A DNA stretch of 64,000 bases from Demequina rhizosphaerae (GCF_000971255.1 NZ_BBMC01000002.1:124001-188000), one strand, 5' to 3'. Numbered from the stretch's first letter, positions 33,525-41,721 are shown. Notes: generated by a model not told the origin, from the letters alone. Numbers and translations: made by a program.

Positions 33525-34115
33525 ATGTCCACGCCCGACGAGAACGAGAAGCCCCCGGAGCCCACCCCGGCGGAGCCGACCGCCTACGAGCCCGCGCCGT
33601 CGACCGAGCCGACGCCCGCCGCCCCCGAGCCGCCGGCGCAGCCCGCCGCCGCATCGTCCCCGACTGCGTCCCCGCCGTACCAGCAGCCGGCTCCCCCGTA
33701 CCAGCAGCAGCCTCAGCAGCCGGCGCCGCCGTACCAGCAGCCCCAGCCGACGTACGCTCAGCCCGGGGCCGCGCAGGCGGGCTACCCGCAGCAGCAGCCC
33801 CCGCCGCAGCGCCCGCCGGGCCAGTCCGGCGCGAAGACGTGGATGAACATCACGTCGTTCGTCACGAGCATCCTGGGCCTGGGCCTGGTCGGCGTGATCT
33901 TCGGCCACCTGGGCGTGTCCGCGTCGAACAAGGGCGAGGCGGACCTCAAGGGGCTCGGCATCGCGGGCCTCATCCTGGGCTACGTGCAGATCGTCATCGG
34001 CATCATCGTGGTCATCGCGGTGATCGTCGGCGTCGCGAGCTGCGCCTCGGACCCCGAGTGCGTCGACTGGTGGACGAACATCCAGAACGAGCTCGACAAC
34101 GCGATGGCGATCTGA
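33525..34115 (+). CDS. DUF4190-type membrane protein, copy 3
   Basis: 196 aa. The N-terminal 105 residues are Pro/Gln/Glu-rich with the repeat PPYQQ; then TWMNITSFVTSILGLGLVGV, FGHLGVSASNKGEADLKGLG and IAGLILGYVQIVIGIIVVIA. The end carries SCASDPECVDWW, again two or three cysteines after the last helix. The tail and module similarity show that copies 2 and 3 are the closer pair. GGAGAGG and GAGGAGG precede the start. Confidence 0.85.
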   Translation: MSTPDENEKPPEPTPAEPTAYEPAPSTEPTPAAPEPPAQPAAASSPTASPPYQQPAPPYQQQPQQPAPPYQQPQPTYAQPGAAQAGYPQQQPPPQRPPGQSGAKTWMNITSFVTSILGLGLVGVIFGHLGVSASNKGEADLKGLGIAGLILGYVQIVIGIIVVIAVIVGVASCASDPECVDWWTNIQNELDNAMAI

Positions 34116-34138
34116 CCCGCCCGCCCCCGGACACGGCA

Positions 34139-34174
34139 CGAGGCCCCGGCCACCTCACGGTGACCGGGGCCTCG
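34139..34174. terminator. Bidirectional hairpin terminator
   Basis: CGAGGCCCCGG and CCGGGGCCTCG pair (11 bp) between the convergent DUF4190 copy 3 and tig genes. Confidence 0.7.
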
Positions 34175-34201
34175 TCGTGTCTGCGAGCGGGTCGCGGAGG
34201 G

Positions 34202-35527
34202 TTACTCGGCGGCGGCGTCCTCGGCGGCGGCCTCCTCGGCCTTCTCGTCCTCGATCGAGCCGATGACCTCGGAGAGGTCCACCGCGGCGCCCGCGGTGTC
34301 GACCACGGTGGCGCGGCGCAGCGCGAAGGCGGTGGCCTTCGAGCGGGCGACCTCGGCGACCATGGCGGGGATCTGGCCGGCCTGCTCCACCTGCTGGATG
34401 AAGGTGCCCGGGTCCATGCCGTACTGGCGCGACGAGTTGATGAGGTAGTCGAGGAGCTCGGGCTGCTCGACGTCGATGTCCAGGTCGTCCGCGAGCTGGT
34501 CGAGGAGGATCTGGGTGCGGAGGGCCTTGGTGGCCTCCTCGGTGACCTCGGCGCGGTGCTCGTCGTCCTCGAGGCGGTTCTCGTTCTCGAGGTGGTTGTG
34601 GACCTCGGTCTCGATGACCTTCTTGGGGAGCTCGAACTCGGTGGCCTCGGTCAGCTTCTCGAGAAGCTTCTCGCGGGCCTCCATGGCCTGGTTGTTGGTC
34701 TTGATGCGCGCGGCCTGCGACTGCAGGTCCTCGCGGAGCTCGGCGATGGTGTCGAACTCGGAGGCGAGCTGGGCGAAGTCGTCGTCCGCCTCGGGGAGCT
34801 CGCGGGTCTTGACGGCGGTCACCGTGACGGTGATCTGCGCGGTCTCGCCGGCGTGGTCGCCGGCGGCGAGGGGGCCCTCGAAGGTGGTCTGCTCGTCGGC
34901 GGACAGGCCGGTGATGGCCTCGTCGATGCCCTCGAGCATGTTGCCGGCGCCCACCTGGTAGGAGGTGCCCTGCACGGTGTCGATGGTCTCGTCGCCGATG
35001 ACGGCGGTGAGGTCGATGGTGACGAAGTCGCCCTCGGCGGCGGGGCGGTCGACGCCCACGAGGGTGCCGAAGCGCTCGCGGAGCGCGTCCAGGCGCTCGT
35101 TGACGTCCTCGTCGGAGACGGCGATCGGCTCGACCTCGATGGTGAGGTCGGTGGCGGCGGGGAGGGTCACCTCGGGGCGCACCTCGACGACCGCGGTGAA
35201 CTCGAGGCCCTCGTCACCCTCGACGATGCCGGGGACCTTGGTGACCTCGACCTCGGGCTGGCCGAAGGGGCGGATGCCGGTCTCGCGGACGGCCTCCGAG
35301 TACCACTTGGGGAGGCCGTCGTTGACGGCGTGCTCGATGATCGCACCCTTGCCGACGCGCTGCTCGAGGACCTTCGCGGGGACCTTGCCCTTGCGGAAGC
35401 CGGGGATCTGGACCTGCTTGCCCACGTGCTCGTAGGCGTGCTGCATGCTGTCGGCGAGGTCCGCCTCGGTGAGGTTGACCGTGAGCTTGACGGTCGTGGC
35501 GTCGATCTTCTCGAGGGCGCTGGTCAC
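34202..35527 (-). CDS. tig: Trigger factor, ribosome-associated chaperone and prolyl isomerase
   Basis: 441 aa from GTG at 35527, with AGGAG six bases upstream. The ribosome-binding signature is GFRKGKVPAKV near 47; the FKBP-like domain (GDFVTIDLTA, VGAGNMLEGIDEAI, about 155-235) and the long helical C-terminal domain follow, ending in an acidic EEAAAEDAAAE tail. Binds at the ribosomal exit tunnel and shelters nascent chains. In many actinomycetes it lies next to clpP; here three DUF4190 genes lie between. Confidence 0.97.
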   Translation of the reverse strand: MTSALEKIDATTVKLTVNLTEADLADSMQHAYEHVGKQVQIPGFRKGKVPAKVLEQRVGKGAIIEHAVNDGLPKWYSEAVRETGIRPFGQPEVEVTKVPGIVEGDEGLEFTAVVEVRPEVTLPAATDLTIEVEPIAVSDEDVNERLDALRERFGTLVGVDRPAAEGDFVTIDLTAVIGDETIDTVQGTSYQVGAGNMLEGIDEAITGLSADEQTTFEGPLAAGDHAGETAQITVTVTAVKTRELPEADDDFAQLASEFDTIAELREDLQSQAARIKTNNQAMEAREKLLEKLTEATEFELPKKVIETEVHNHLENENRLEDDEHRAEVTEEATKALRTQILLDQLADDLDIDVEQPELLDYLINSSRQYGMDPGTFIQQVEQAGQIPAMVAEVARSKATAFALRRATVVDTAGAAVDLSEVIGSIEDEKAEEAAAEDAAAE

Positions 35528-35729
35528 TACGTACTCCTGGCGTCGGTTTGTGGGGCCCGGGGGGCTCCGTCGGCTCCCGCTGTTCGGGCAACCCTGCAAT
35601 CGTACGCGCCGCACGCGCACAGGCCAATTCGTGGGACATACCTCGCGATGCGGAAGACATACCGGACGATGCGGAGAGCCGGGCCCCGGAGCTCTTGACG
35701 GCCGCGCCCGGGGGGCGTGGGATGGCGCC

Positions 35730-36197
35730 ATGGACGATGAGCGTCAGGCCGCCCTCTCGGAGCTGGTCACCGCGGTGCACCGCATGATCCGGGTCACCGT
35801 GTCCGCCCACGGCGACCGCACCGCATCGTCAACCCGCCAGCTCCTCGCCACGCTGCACTCCGAGGGCGCGATGTCGATGCGCGACCTCTCGGCCGCCCTG
35901 CGGATCGCGGCGCCGGCACTCGCGCACAGCGTGGCGATGCTCGAGGACCGCGGCCTGCTCACGCGCCACCTCGACGCCGGCGGCAGCGGCGCCGACATGG
36001 TGGCGCTCACGGACGCGGGCAGCGACGAGGCGGAAGCCTGGCACGCGCAGCTGTCCGCGATGATCCTGCCGGGGCTCGCGCACCTCACCGACGAGGACTG
36101 GGCGGTGGTCGCCGGGGCGGCCGCCCGCATCGCGTCCTTCGACGGCGACGCGCTCGAGACGCAGCCGCCCGAGCCACGCGGGCCGCGCCCCGTCTGA
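35730..36197 (+). CDS. MarR family regulator
   Basis: 155 aa. Winged-helix segments: TRQLLATLHSEGAMSMRDLS, AALRIAAPALAHSVAMLEDR, GLLTRHLD and the wing with MVALTDAGSDEAEAW. No signal for its ligand or target; it stands alone between tig and the NYN nuclease gene. Confidence 0.85.
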   Translation: MDDERQAALSELVTAVHRMIRVTVSAHGDRTASSTRQLLATLHSEGAMSMRDLSAALRIAAPALAHSVAMLEDRGLLTRHLDAGGSGADMVALTDAGSDEAEAWHAQLSAMILPGLAHLTDEDWAVVAGAAARIASFDGDALETQPPEPRGPRPV

Positions 36198-36215
36198 GCG
36201 CGCCCCGCGAGCCGG

Positions 36216-36776
36216 CTAGAGGAACTGCGCGGGGTCGAACTCGGAGATCGGGATGATCCGCACGCGCGGCAGCGTCTCGTTGAACGCGTGCACGTCGTAC
36301 TCGAGGTCGAAGAACTCGAGGCCCTGCTCCTGGAGCTCGATGAAGCCGCTGTTGCGGAACTCGACGAAGCCCGCGAGGCCCACGCGCCGGCCGTCGAGGA
36401 GGTCCTCGACCTGATCGACGAAATCGCCGTCGTTGCTCACCAGCACCACGTCGGCGTCGCGCTCGCGCAGCGCCTCCATGGTGCGCTGGATCGCGATGTC
36501 GACGACCTTCTCCCCCGCCGAGCCCGACAGCGGCACCGGCCGGAAGCCGATCGCGAGCAGCGCCTGCACGAACGTCATCGGCAGCTCGTTGTTGGCCGCG
36601 AGGAAGAACAGGCCCTGGGCCGGCTGACCCCACCGCTCCTCGGTGTGGCGCAGCACGCGCTCCCAGCGCGGACGCTCCTCGGGCCGCGGCCGGCGCCCCA
36701 GGATCGACGTGCCGAGCGTGGCGTCGATGTTCTCGCCGTCGACCAGGACGTACGTGACCCGCTTGTCTCTACCCAT
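36216..36776 (-). CDS. NYN domain (PIN-like) protein, probable RNA nuclease
   Basis: 186 aa. The NYN fold is shown by VTYVLVDGENIDATL at the N-terminus (first conserved Asp), ADVVLVSNDGDFVDQVEDLL (Asp-rich second motif) and a C-terminal strand pattern GRRVGLAGFVEFRNSGFIEL. NYN proteins are PIN-related ribonucleases acting on RNA. ATG at 36776. Divergent from the GNAT gene. Confidence 0.82.
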   Translation of the reverse strand: MGRDKRVTYVLVDGENIDATLGTSILGRRPRPEERPRWERVLRHTEERWGQPAQGLFFLAANNELPMTFVQALLAIGFRPVPLSGSAGEKVVDIAIQRTMEALRERDADVVLVSNDGDFVDQVEDLLDGRRVGLAGFVEFRNSGFIELQEQGLEFFDLEYDVHAFNETLPRVRIIPISEFDPAQFL

Positions 36777-36808
36777 GCCGCGAGCCTACGCGGGCTTAGC
36801 CTGACCGC

Positions 36809-37393
36809 ATGAGCGATCCGCGCATCGTCCCTGCCAACCAGGCCTCCCGCGACGACCTCGACACGGTGATGCGGGAGGGCGGCGACGCGCGCTCGTGCCG
36901 CTGCCAGTGGTTCAAGCTCGCGCGGTCCGAGTGGCAGTCCACGGGCCGCGAGGCGCGGGCCGATGCGCTGGCCGAGCAGGCCGCGTGCGGCCGCCCCGAC
37001 GCGACGTCGACGTCCGGGCTGGTCGCGTACGTCGACGACGAGCCGGCCGGCTGGGTCGCCGTCGAGCCGCGTGTCGCCTATCCGCGCCTGCGGACCGCGC
37101 GCATCCCGTGGGCCGGCCGCGACGAGGACCGGGACGATGCGGGGGTGTGGGCGATCACGTGCTTCGTGGTGCGCACGGGCTTCCGCGGGCGGGGGCTCGC
37201 GAAGGCGCTCGCCGTCGCGGCCGTCGCGCATGCCCGCGAGCGCGGCGCGACGGCGGTCGAGGGCTACCCGCGCGTGGAGGGCGGGACGGCGTCGGACCTG
37301 TTCGTCGGGTCGGCGTCGGTGTTCGCGGCCGCCGGGATGGCGGAGGTGTCGCGACCGACCCCGGGCCGCGCGGTCATGCGCGTGGAGCTGTGA
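36809..37393 (+). CDS. GNAT family N-acetyltransferase
   Basis: 194 aa. WAITCFVVRTGFRGRGLAKA carries the RxxGxG acetyl-CoA loop; DARSCRCQWFKL near the N-terminus and the FVGSASVFAAAGMAEVSRP end fit a common actinobacterial GNAT group. It is leaderless: TAGCCT (36797-36802) lies six bases before the ATG. The stop overlaps the start of the DUF1304 gene (TGATG). Confidence 0.88.
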   Translation: MSDPRIVPANQASRDDLDTVMREGGDARSCRCQWFKLARSEWQSTGREARADALAEQAACGRPDATSTSGLVAYVDDEPAGWVAVEPRVAYPRLRTARIPWAGRDEDRDDAGVWAITCFVVRTGFRGRGLAKALAVAAVAHARERGATAVEGYPRVEGGTASDLFVGSASVFAAAGMAEVSRPTPGRAVMRVEL

Positions 37394-37779
37394 TGCTCGC
37401 CGCGGCGATGGTGCTGGCGGGGCTCGCGGCGCTCGTGCATGTGGCCATCTTCTGGCTCGAGTCGGTCGCGTGGATGCGGCCGGAGACGCGGCGGGTGTTC
37501 GGGATCGCGTCGGAGGACGATGCGCGGGTCACCCGGACGCTCGCGTACAACCAGGGCTTCTACAACCTGTTCCTCGCGGTGGTCGCGGGGACGGGCATCG
37601 TGCTGCTCGCGGCCGGGTCGACCGCGGCGGGCGCGGCGCTGGTCTACGCGGGCTGCGGGTCGATGGCCGCGGCCGCGCTCGTGCTGGTGTCGGGGTCGCG
37701 GGCGTACGCGCGGGCGGCCGCGTTCCAGGGCGTGCTGCCGCTGCTCGCCATCGTCGCGCTCACCGTCGCGGTGGCGTGA
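37393..37779 (+). CDS. DUF1304 membrane protein
   Basis: 128 aa with four hydrophobic helices. MVLAGLAALVHVAIFWLESV followed by AWMRPETRRVFG and LAYNQGFYNLFLAVVAGTGI is the DUF1304 signature. Translationally coupled to the GNAT gene by a one-base overlap. Function unknown. Confidence 0.88.
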   Translation: MLAAAMVLAGLAALVHVAIFWLESVAWMRPETRRVFGIASEDDARVTRTLAYNQGFYNLFLAVVAGTGIVLLAAGSTAAGAALVYAGCGSMAAAALVLVSGSRAYARAAAFQGVLPLLAIVALTVAVA

Positions 37780-37782
37780 CGG

Positions 37783-38688
37783 TCACCGCGCCTCGACGGG
37801 AAGGCCGGACTGGCGGTACTCGAGGGTCTGCACCGTCCAGAAGATCGCGAACAGCCCCAGGACCGCCGCCTCGATCCAGAACACGAGCGGGGTGGTGTCG
37901 GCGGAGCCGCGGCGCAGCTCGACGACCCCTATGACGGCGCCCAGCGCCAGCACGACCGCGAGCGCCCAGGCGATCGTCCGGTAGACCGGGGCGGCGCGCA
38001 GCGGCCTGCGCGCGAAGCTGAACGTGTGGCCGGTGTCGCGCGCGTTGAGGAAAGCGACGGCGATCATCGCGGCGATCGCGGAGATCGCGGCGGCGTAGTG
38101 GCCGAGGTCGAGGATCCACCCGCGCACGCCCTCGCCCCACCAGCCCCAGAAGCCGGGCACGAACAGCACCCACAAGGCGGTCGCGGCGGCGAGGCCCCAG
38201 CGGTCGAAGCGGTCGCCCCAGCGGCGCGCCCGCAGCGTGAAGAAGGCGAAGACCAGCCCGGCGAGGCCCACGATGGCGAGGCTCGTCACCGTGACGTCGA
38301 CGAGGTCGAGGTAGCGCGCCGGGACGCAGGCCTCGCGGCGCGGGCATGCGGCGCCCTCGTCCCCCTTGAGGGGCGTGGGGATGGCGGCGACGATCGGCAG
38401 GAGCAGGCCGGCGATGTCGAGAAGCGCGTTCTCGGGCCCGGGACGGCCGCGGATCGCGATCGCGAGGATCCCGGCGGCGACGAGCGTGGCCACGAAGATG
38501 CTCTGCACCGGCGAGTAGAAGTACGCGCTCATCGAGCTGCGCAGGTCGCCGCCGTCGTGGACGATCTGCACACCCAGGCCGACGAACAGCAGGAGCACCA
38601 TGGCCGCCACGGCCACGCGCATGTAGAGGTAGGTGCGGACGATCCCCTGGGACAGGCCGTCGTCCGGTGCCGTCGCGTCGGTCCCCAT
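37783..38688 (-). CDS. Polytopic membrane protein of unknown function
   Basis: 301 aa, about seven or eight helices, starting MGTDATAPDDGLSQGIVRTY then LYMRVAVAAMVLLLFVGLGV. One loop holds a cysteine pair, GAACPRREACVPARYLDLVD. ATG at 38688 follows GAGGGGGCTCG. No family recognised. Forty bases upstream of the start is the element GTGCTTGAATGGAGG shared with two neighbouring membrane-protein genes, suggesting common control. Confidence 0.75.
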   Translation of the reverse strand: MGTDATAPDDGLSQGIVRTYLYMRVAVAAMVLLLFVGLGVQIVHDGGDLRSSMSAYFYSPVQSIFVATLVAAGILAIAIRGRPGPENALLDIAGLLLPIVAAIPTPLKGDEGAACPRREACVPARYLDLVDVTVTSLAIVGLAGLVFAFFTLRARRWGDRFDRWGLAAATALWVLFVPGFWGWWGEGVRGWILDLGHYAAAISAIAAMIAVAFLNARDTGHTFSFARRPLRAAPVYRTIAWALAVVLALGAVIGVVELRRGSADTTPLVFWIEAAVLGLFAIFWTVQTLEYRQSGLPVEAR

Positions 38689-38720
38689 CGAGCCCCCTCG
38701 ATCCCGCCTGCACGGTCGTC

Positions 38721-38736
38721 CTCCATTCAAGCACCG
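38721..38736 (-). promoter_or_regulatory. Shared upstream element, copy 1
   Basis: Read on the minus strand CGGTGCTTGAATGGAG, beginning about 48 bases before the start at 38688. Near-identical elements lie at 40405-40425 and 41033-41052 upstream of two other membrane-protein genes. Confidence 0.5.
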
Positions 38737-38801
38737 TGGGTGGGTGCGGCGTCGGGGCGCGGACCTCGCGGGGCCCGCCCCGCGCTCGGGGCGGCCGCGG
38801 G

Positions 38802-39023
38802 TCAGCGGGCGATCGCGCGCACCTTGGGGCCGGACATCGGCAGCCCCGCGAGGGGTGCCAGCAGGCATACGTCGAGCACGCCGACGGCCATGAAGACCGC
38901 GGCGGGCGCGAGCAGCCACAGCCAGGCGCCGCCGAGGGCGACCCCGGCGATGCCGAGCGCGATGCCCGCGAGCGACCGGGTCCACCGGCCGGCGGGCGAG
39001 CTCATGAAGCGAACGAAGGACAT
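38802..39023 (-). CDS. DUF2892 (YgaP-like) small membrane protein
   Basis: 73 aa, ATG at 39023 behind GGAGGT. Two helices, RSLAGIALGIAGVALGGAWL and LAPAAVFMAVGVLDVCLLAPL, match the membrane module found on YgaP rhodaneses and as free proteins in sulfur-stress operons; the Cys in DVCLL corresponds to the usual CPLY position. A CsoR/CstR-like operator lies in its promoter, as for SQR and the Cys-rich protein. Confidence 0.78.
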   Translation of the reverse strand: MSFVRFMSSPAGRWTRSLAGIALGIAGVALGGAWLWLLAPAAVFMAVGVLDVCLLAPLAGLPMSGPKVRAIAR

Positions 39024-39048
39024 GGGGACCTCCTCTCCCCTCGAGGCT

Positions 39049-39064
39049 ATACCCGGGAGGGTAT
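39049..39064 (-). promoter_or_regulatory. CsoR/CstR-type operator before the DUF2892 gene
   Basis: ATACCCGGGAGGGTAT, with 6-bp arms, lies 26 bases upstream of the gene. A TATAGC read on the minus strand at 39050-39045 may be the -10. The sequence matches the operators at 11196-11213 and 19370-19385. Confidence 0.65.
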
Positions 39065-39082
39065 GCGCGGGAGGGGTCGCGC

Positions 39083-39679
39083 TCAGGCCTCGGCCTGCTT
39101 GGCCTCGAGACGCTCCTTCGACGCGGCGCGCCACACCTTGACGCCCGCGTCCGCGTTGAGCAGCGCGATGCCCACCCCCACGACGATGTCCGGCCAGCCG
39201 GAGACCCACGCCAGCGCGATCGCGGCGGAGGCGATGATCGCGACGTTCGCGAGCGCGTCGTTGCGGGCCGACAGCCACGCGGCGCGCGCGAGCGACCCGC
39301 CCGTGTGGCGGTGCCGCACCAGGATCGCGGCGGCGGCGAGGTTGGCGAGGAGCGCGCCGAAGGCCGTCACGGTGAGGGGGATCGTCTCCGGTCGCGTGGG
39401 ATCGAGGATCTTCACGACCGCGGTGACGAGCGTGACGATCGCGGGCACGAGGATGACGATCGCGAGCGCATGCCCCACGCGCGAGCGCCGGTGCAGCGGC
39501 CACGCGGCCGCGAAGAAGATCAGCAGGTTGAGGATGCCGTCCTCGAGGAAGTCGATCGAGTCCGCGACGAGCGCGACGGAGCCGATGAGCTGCGACACCG
39601 TGAACTCGACGACGGCATAGCCGAGGTTGATGAGGGCGACGGCGAGGACGGCACGGCGGAGCGGATCGAGGCGGGTCAC
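39083..39679 (-). CDS. Cation diffusion facilitator-like transporter, degenerate
   Basis: 198 aa, GTG start at 39679. Five or six helices: ALINLGYAVVEFTVSQLIGS then VALVADSIDFLEDGILNLL, where DxxxD matches the first metal-site motif of CDF proteins. In helix 5 the usual HxxxD reads as SARNDALANVAIIAS, so the second pair is altered. The usual cytosolic C-terminal domain is missing. Substrate, if any, cannot be predicted. Confidence 0.75.
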   Translation of the reverse strand: MTRLDPLRRAVLAVALINLGYAVVEFTVSQLIGSVALVADSIDFLEDGILNLLIFFAAAWPLHRRSRVGHALAIVILVPAIVTLVTAVVKILDPTRPETIPLTVTAFGALLANLAAAAILVRHRHTGGSLARAAWLSARNDALANVAIIASAAIALAWVSGWPDIVVGVGIALLNADAGVKVWRAASKERLEAKQAEA

Positions 39680-39713
39680 GCGACCATGGTGCCAGGCGGG
39701 GTGGCGACGGCGA

Positions 39714-40376
39714 TCAGCGCGGCGCGGGCTCCGGCGCCCCCCGCACGAGAAGCCACAGCGACAGTCCCGCCTCGGCGAGGAAGCTGATGGCGAACGCGGG
39801 GTAGCTGAGCTCGGGCCGGTCGGGCACGAGCAGCGCCTGCAGGAACCAGAACGCGACGGCGACGGCGTCGAGCAGCACGAGGTAGGCCAGCGCGCGCGGC
39901 ACGAGCCGGGAACGGAGCAGCAGCACGCCGAGCGGCACGAGCCACGTGCTGAAGAAGAGCTGGGCGGCCACCACCCCGTTGCCGTGCAGCTCGATCGCGA
40001 CGAGGGCCGCGCCGGCGGGCGCATCCGCGACGACGCCCACGGTGAGCACGACCAGGCTCGCCGCATAGACCGCGACGCCGACAGCGTTGAGCACCAGGAA
40101 CAGCTGTGCGAGATTCCTGCCGAAGGGCCGCAGCAGCACCTGGAGTGCCCACGCGGCGAGCAGGAACAGCAACTGCGACACCAGCGCGAAGACCAGCCCC
40201 ACCCGGAAGCGCATCTCCGCGGTGGCGATGAGGTCGGCGAGCGCGTCCTCGTTGCTCAGGCCGATGCGGCCGATCTGGTCCGCGAGGAACGACGCGAGGA
40301 TGAAGGAGAGGTAGAGCGCCCCGGCGGTCCGGGCGATCGCGGACCTGCGCTGCTGAGCCTCGGACGAGACCGCCAT
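39714..40376 (-). CDS. DUF4386 membrane protein
   Basis: 220 aa with six helices: IARTGALYLSFILASFLAD-type start (ARTAGALYLSFILASFLADQ), RFRVGLVFALVSQLLFLLAA, LAQLFLVLNAVGVAVYAAS and WLVPLGVLLLRSRLVPRALA, the DUF4386 layout. ATG at 40376 follows GAGGGGGT. Upstream carries the GTGCTTGACTGGAGGG element shared with the genes at 38688 and 41011. Confidence 0.82.
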   Translation of the reverse strand: MAVSSEAQQRRSAIARTAGALYLSFILASFLADQIGRIGLSNEDALADLIATAEMRFRVGLVFALVSQLLFLLAAWALQVLLRPFGRNLAQLFLVLNAVGVAVYAASLVVLTVGVVADAPAGAALVAIELHGNGVVAAQLFFSTWLVPLGVLLLRSRLVPRALAYLVLLDAVAVAFWFLQALLVPDRPELSYPAFAISFLAEAGLSLWLLVRGAPEPAPR

Positions 40377-40404
40377 CACGACCCCCTCGGGCGGCGAGCT
40401 TCGA

Positions 40405-40425
40405 CCCCTCCAGTCAAGCACTCCG
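40405..40425 (-). promoter_or_regulatory. Shared upstream element, copy 2
   Basis: On the minus strand GTGCTTGACTGGAGGGG, about 40 bases before the DUF4386 start. See 38721-38736. Confidence 0.5.
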
Positions 40426-40453
40426 CGCGCCCGCGCGTCGGGTCGGAGTCGGG

Positions 40454-41011
40454 TCACCCGCCGGGCGTGCACCCGGGAGGCGCGGAGTTGCCGCTGATGA
40501 GGAAGTCGTCGCACTGCAGGTAGTACGGGTGGAGCCAGCCGAGCAGCAGGCTGAGGCCCGCCACCGCCACGACGATCAGCGCGGCACCGAGCCGGCCGCG
40601 CAGCGGAACGGCATCCACCAGGTCATGACGGACGGTGGTCAGCAGGACCCACAGCATCGCGGGGAGGCCGACGACCGTCACGACGGCACCGAAGACCCTG
40701 AGGACGGCGCTCACCGCGCTCTCCCCCGGCGGCGTCACCAGCTCCCCCACCACCCACAGGCTCGGCAGCGCGAGGCTCGCCAGCAGCGGCCACGACGGCC
40801 GCGGCCCGCCCTGCTTCAGCAGAAGCACGAGCAGCGCAGCCGTCGCTGCGGCCCAGAGCATCAGGATCTGCTCGAAGAAGACACGCCCCCACGCACCCAC
40901 GGTGAACGCCGGCCACCAGACGACGGTCGCGGTCGCGACCACGAACGCCCCCACGGTGCGACGCGCGCGCAACGCCGCATCGTCCGACCCCGGCGCATCC
41001 TCCGTCGCCAT
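40454..41011 (-). CDS. Membrane protein of unknown function
   Basis: 185 aa, five helices, including GAFVVATATVVWWPAFTVGA, LMLWAAATAALLVLLL and GAALIVVAVAGLSLLLGWLH. The C-terminal tail YYLQCDDFLISGNSAPPGC carries two cysteines, probably extracytoplasmic. ATG at 41011 follows GAGAGGGG. Shares the upstream element at 41033-41052. Family not recognised. Confidence 0.72.
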   Translation of the reverse strand: MATEDAPGSDDAALRARRTVGAFVVATATVVWWPAFTVGAWGRVFFEQILMLWAAATAALLVLLLKQGGPRPSWPLLASLALPSLWVVGELVTPPGESAVSAVLRVFGAVVTVVGLPAMLWVLLTTVRHDLVDAVPLRGRLGAALIVVAVAGLSLLLGWLHPYYLQCDDFLISGNSAPPGCTPGG

Positions 41012-41032
41012 GGCGCCCCTCTCGAGTCGCGC

Positions 41033-41052
41033 TCCCCTCAGTGAAGCACCGC
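41033..41052 (-). promoter_or_regulatory. Shared upstream element, copy 3
   Basis: On the minus strand CGGTGCTTCACTGAGGGG, 32 bases before the start at 41011; the weakest of the three copies. See 38721-38736. Confidence 0.45.
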
Positions 41053-41077
41053 CGCCGCGCGAGCGCTCCCAGAGGGT

Positions 41078-41108
41078 AGTTGACACGTCAACTCTCTCGC
41101 CCTACATT
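41078..41108 (+). promoter_or_regulatory. doxX promoter with palindromic operator
   Basis: TTGACA (41080-41085) and TACATT (41103-41108) with an ideal 17-base spacer. AGTTGACACGTCAACT (41078-41093), with 7-bp arms, covers the -35 and is of the MarR-operator type (TTGAC/GTCAA). The leader to the ATG is about 28 bases and has AAAGGAAA as ribosome-binding site. Confidence 0.78.
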
Positions 41109-41142
41109 TACTTCAACCTACAAGCATTCAAAGGAAACCCCC

Positions 41143-41562
41143 ATGGACACCGTCTTCCTCATCGCGCGCATCCTGCTCGCGGTCATCTTCCTGCTCTCCG
41201 CCGTCGGGCACGTCGTGAACGCGAACGCCATGGCGCAGTACGCCGACTACAAGGGCGCCCCGGGCGGCAAGGCCGGCGTCATCGCGTCCGGCATCGCCAT
41301 GGGCGTCGGCGGCCTCATGATCCTGCTCGGCGTGTACGGCGAGATCGGCGCGCTGCTCATCGCCGCCACGCTCATCCCGATCACCTTCTTCATGCACGCG
41401 TTCTGGAAGGAGTCCGACCCCCAGGCGCGTCAGACCGAGCAGATCTCGTTCAACAAGAACCTGGGCCTCATCGGCGGCGCGCTGGCGCTGTTCCTGCTCT
41501 TCGCGAGCCAGGGCGCGGCCGCGGGGCTCACCATCACCGAGCCGCTCATCACCATCGCCTGA
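41143..41562 (+). CDS. DoxX family membrane protein
   Basis: 139 aa with four helices: TVFLIARILLAVIFLLSAVG at the N-terminus (DoxX signature), ASGIAMGVGGLMILLGVYGE, LIAATLIPITFFMHAFWK and NLGLIGGALALFLLF. DoxX proteins are linked to redox and thiol stress in actinomycetes. The promoter is strong and overlapped by a MarR-type palindrome, so it is probably repressed until a signal arrives. A perfect terminator follows. Confidence 0.88.
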   Translation: MDTVFLIARILLAVIFLLSAVGHVVNANAMAQYADYKGAPGGKAGVIASGIAMGVGGLMILLGVYGEIGALLIAATLIPITFFMHAFWKESDPQARQTEQISFNKNLGLIGGALALFLLFASQGAAAGLTITEPLITIA

Positions 41563-41579
41563 GCGGCACCGGCGATGCG

Positions 41580-41609
41580 GAAGGGGCGGGCCGATCGGCC
41601 CGCCCCTTC
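41580..41609. terminator. Hairpin terminator after doxX
   Basis: GAAGGGGCGGGCC and GGCCCGCCCCTTC form a perfect 13-bp stem around GATC, between doxX and the convergent tRNA-Pro gene. Confidence 0.8.
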
Positions 41610-41644
41610 GCGCTTGCGGGCGGGTCGCTCGCCACGTGCCGCGG

Positions 41645-41721
41645 TGGTCGGGGTGACAGGATTCGAACCTGCGACCCTCTGCTCCCAAAGCAGATGCGCT
41701 ACCAAGCTGCGCTACACCCCG
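41645..41721 (-). tRNA. tRNA-Pro (anticodon TGG)
   Basis: Read on the minus strand: acceptor CGGGGTG pairs with CACCCCG, D-arm GCGC..GCGC, anticodon arm TCTGC-TTTGGGA-GCAGA giving anticodon TGG (codon CCA), T-loop TTCGAAT. The first base is C as is usual for tRNA-Pro. Discriminator A and an encoded CCA (41645-41647) follow. Confidence 0.96.
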
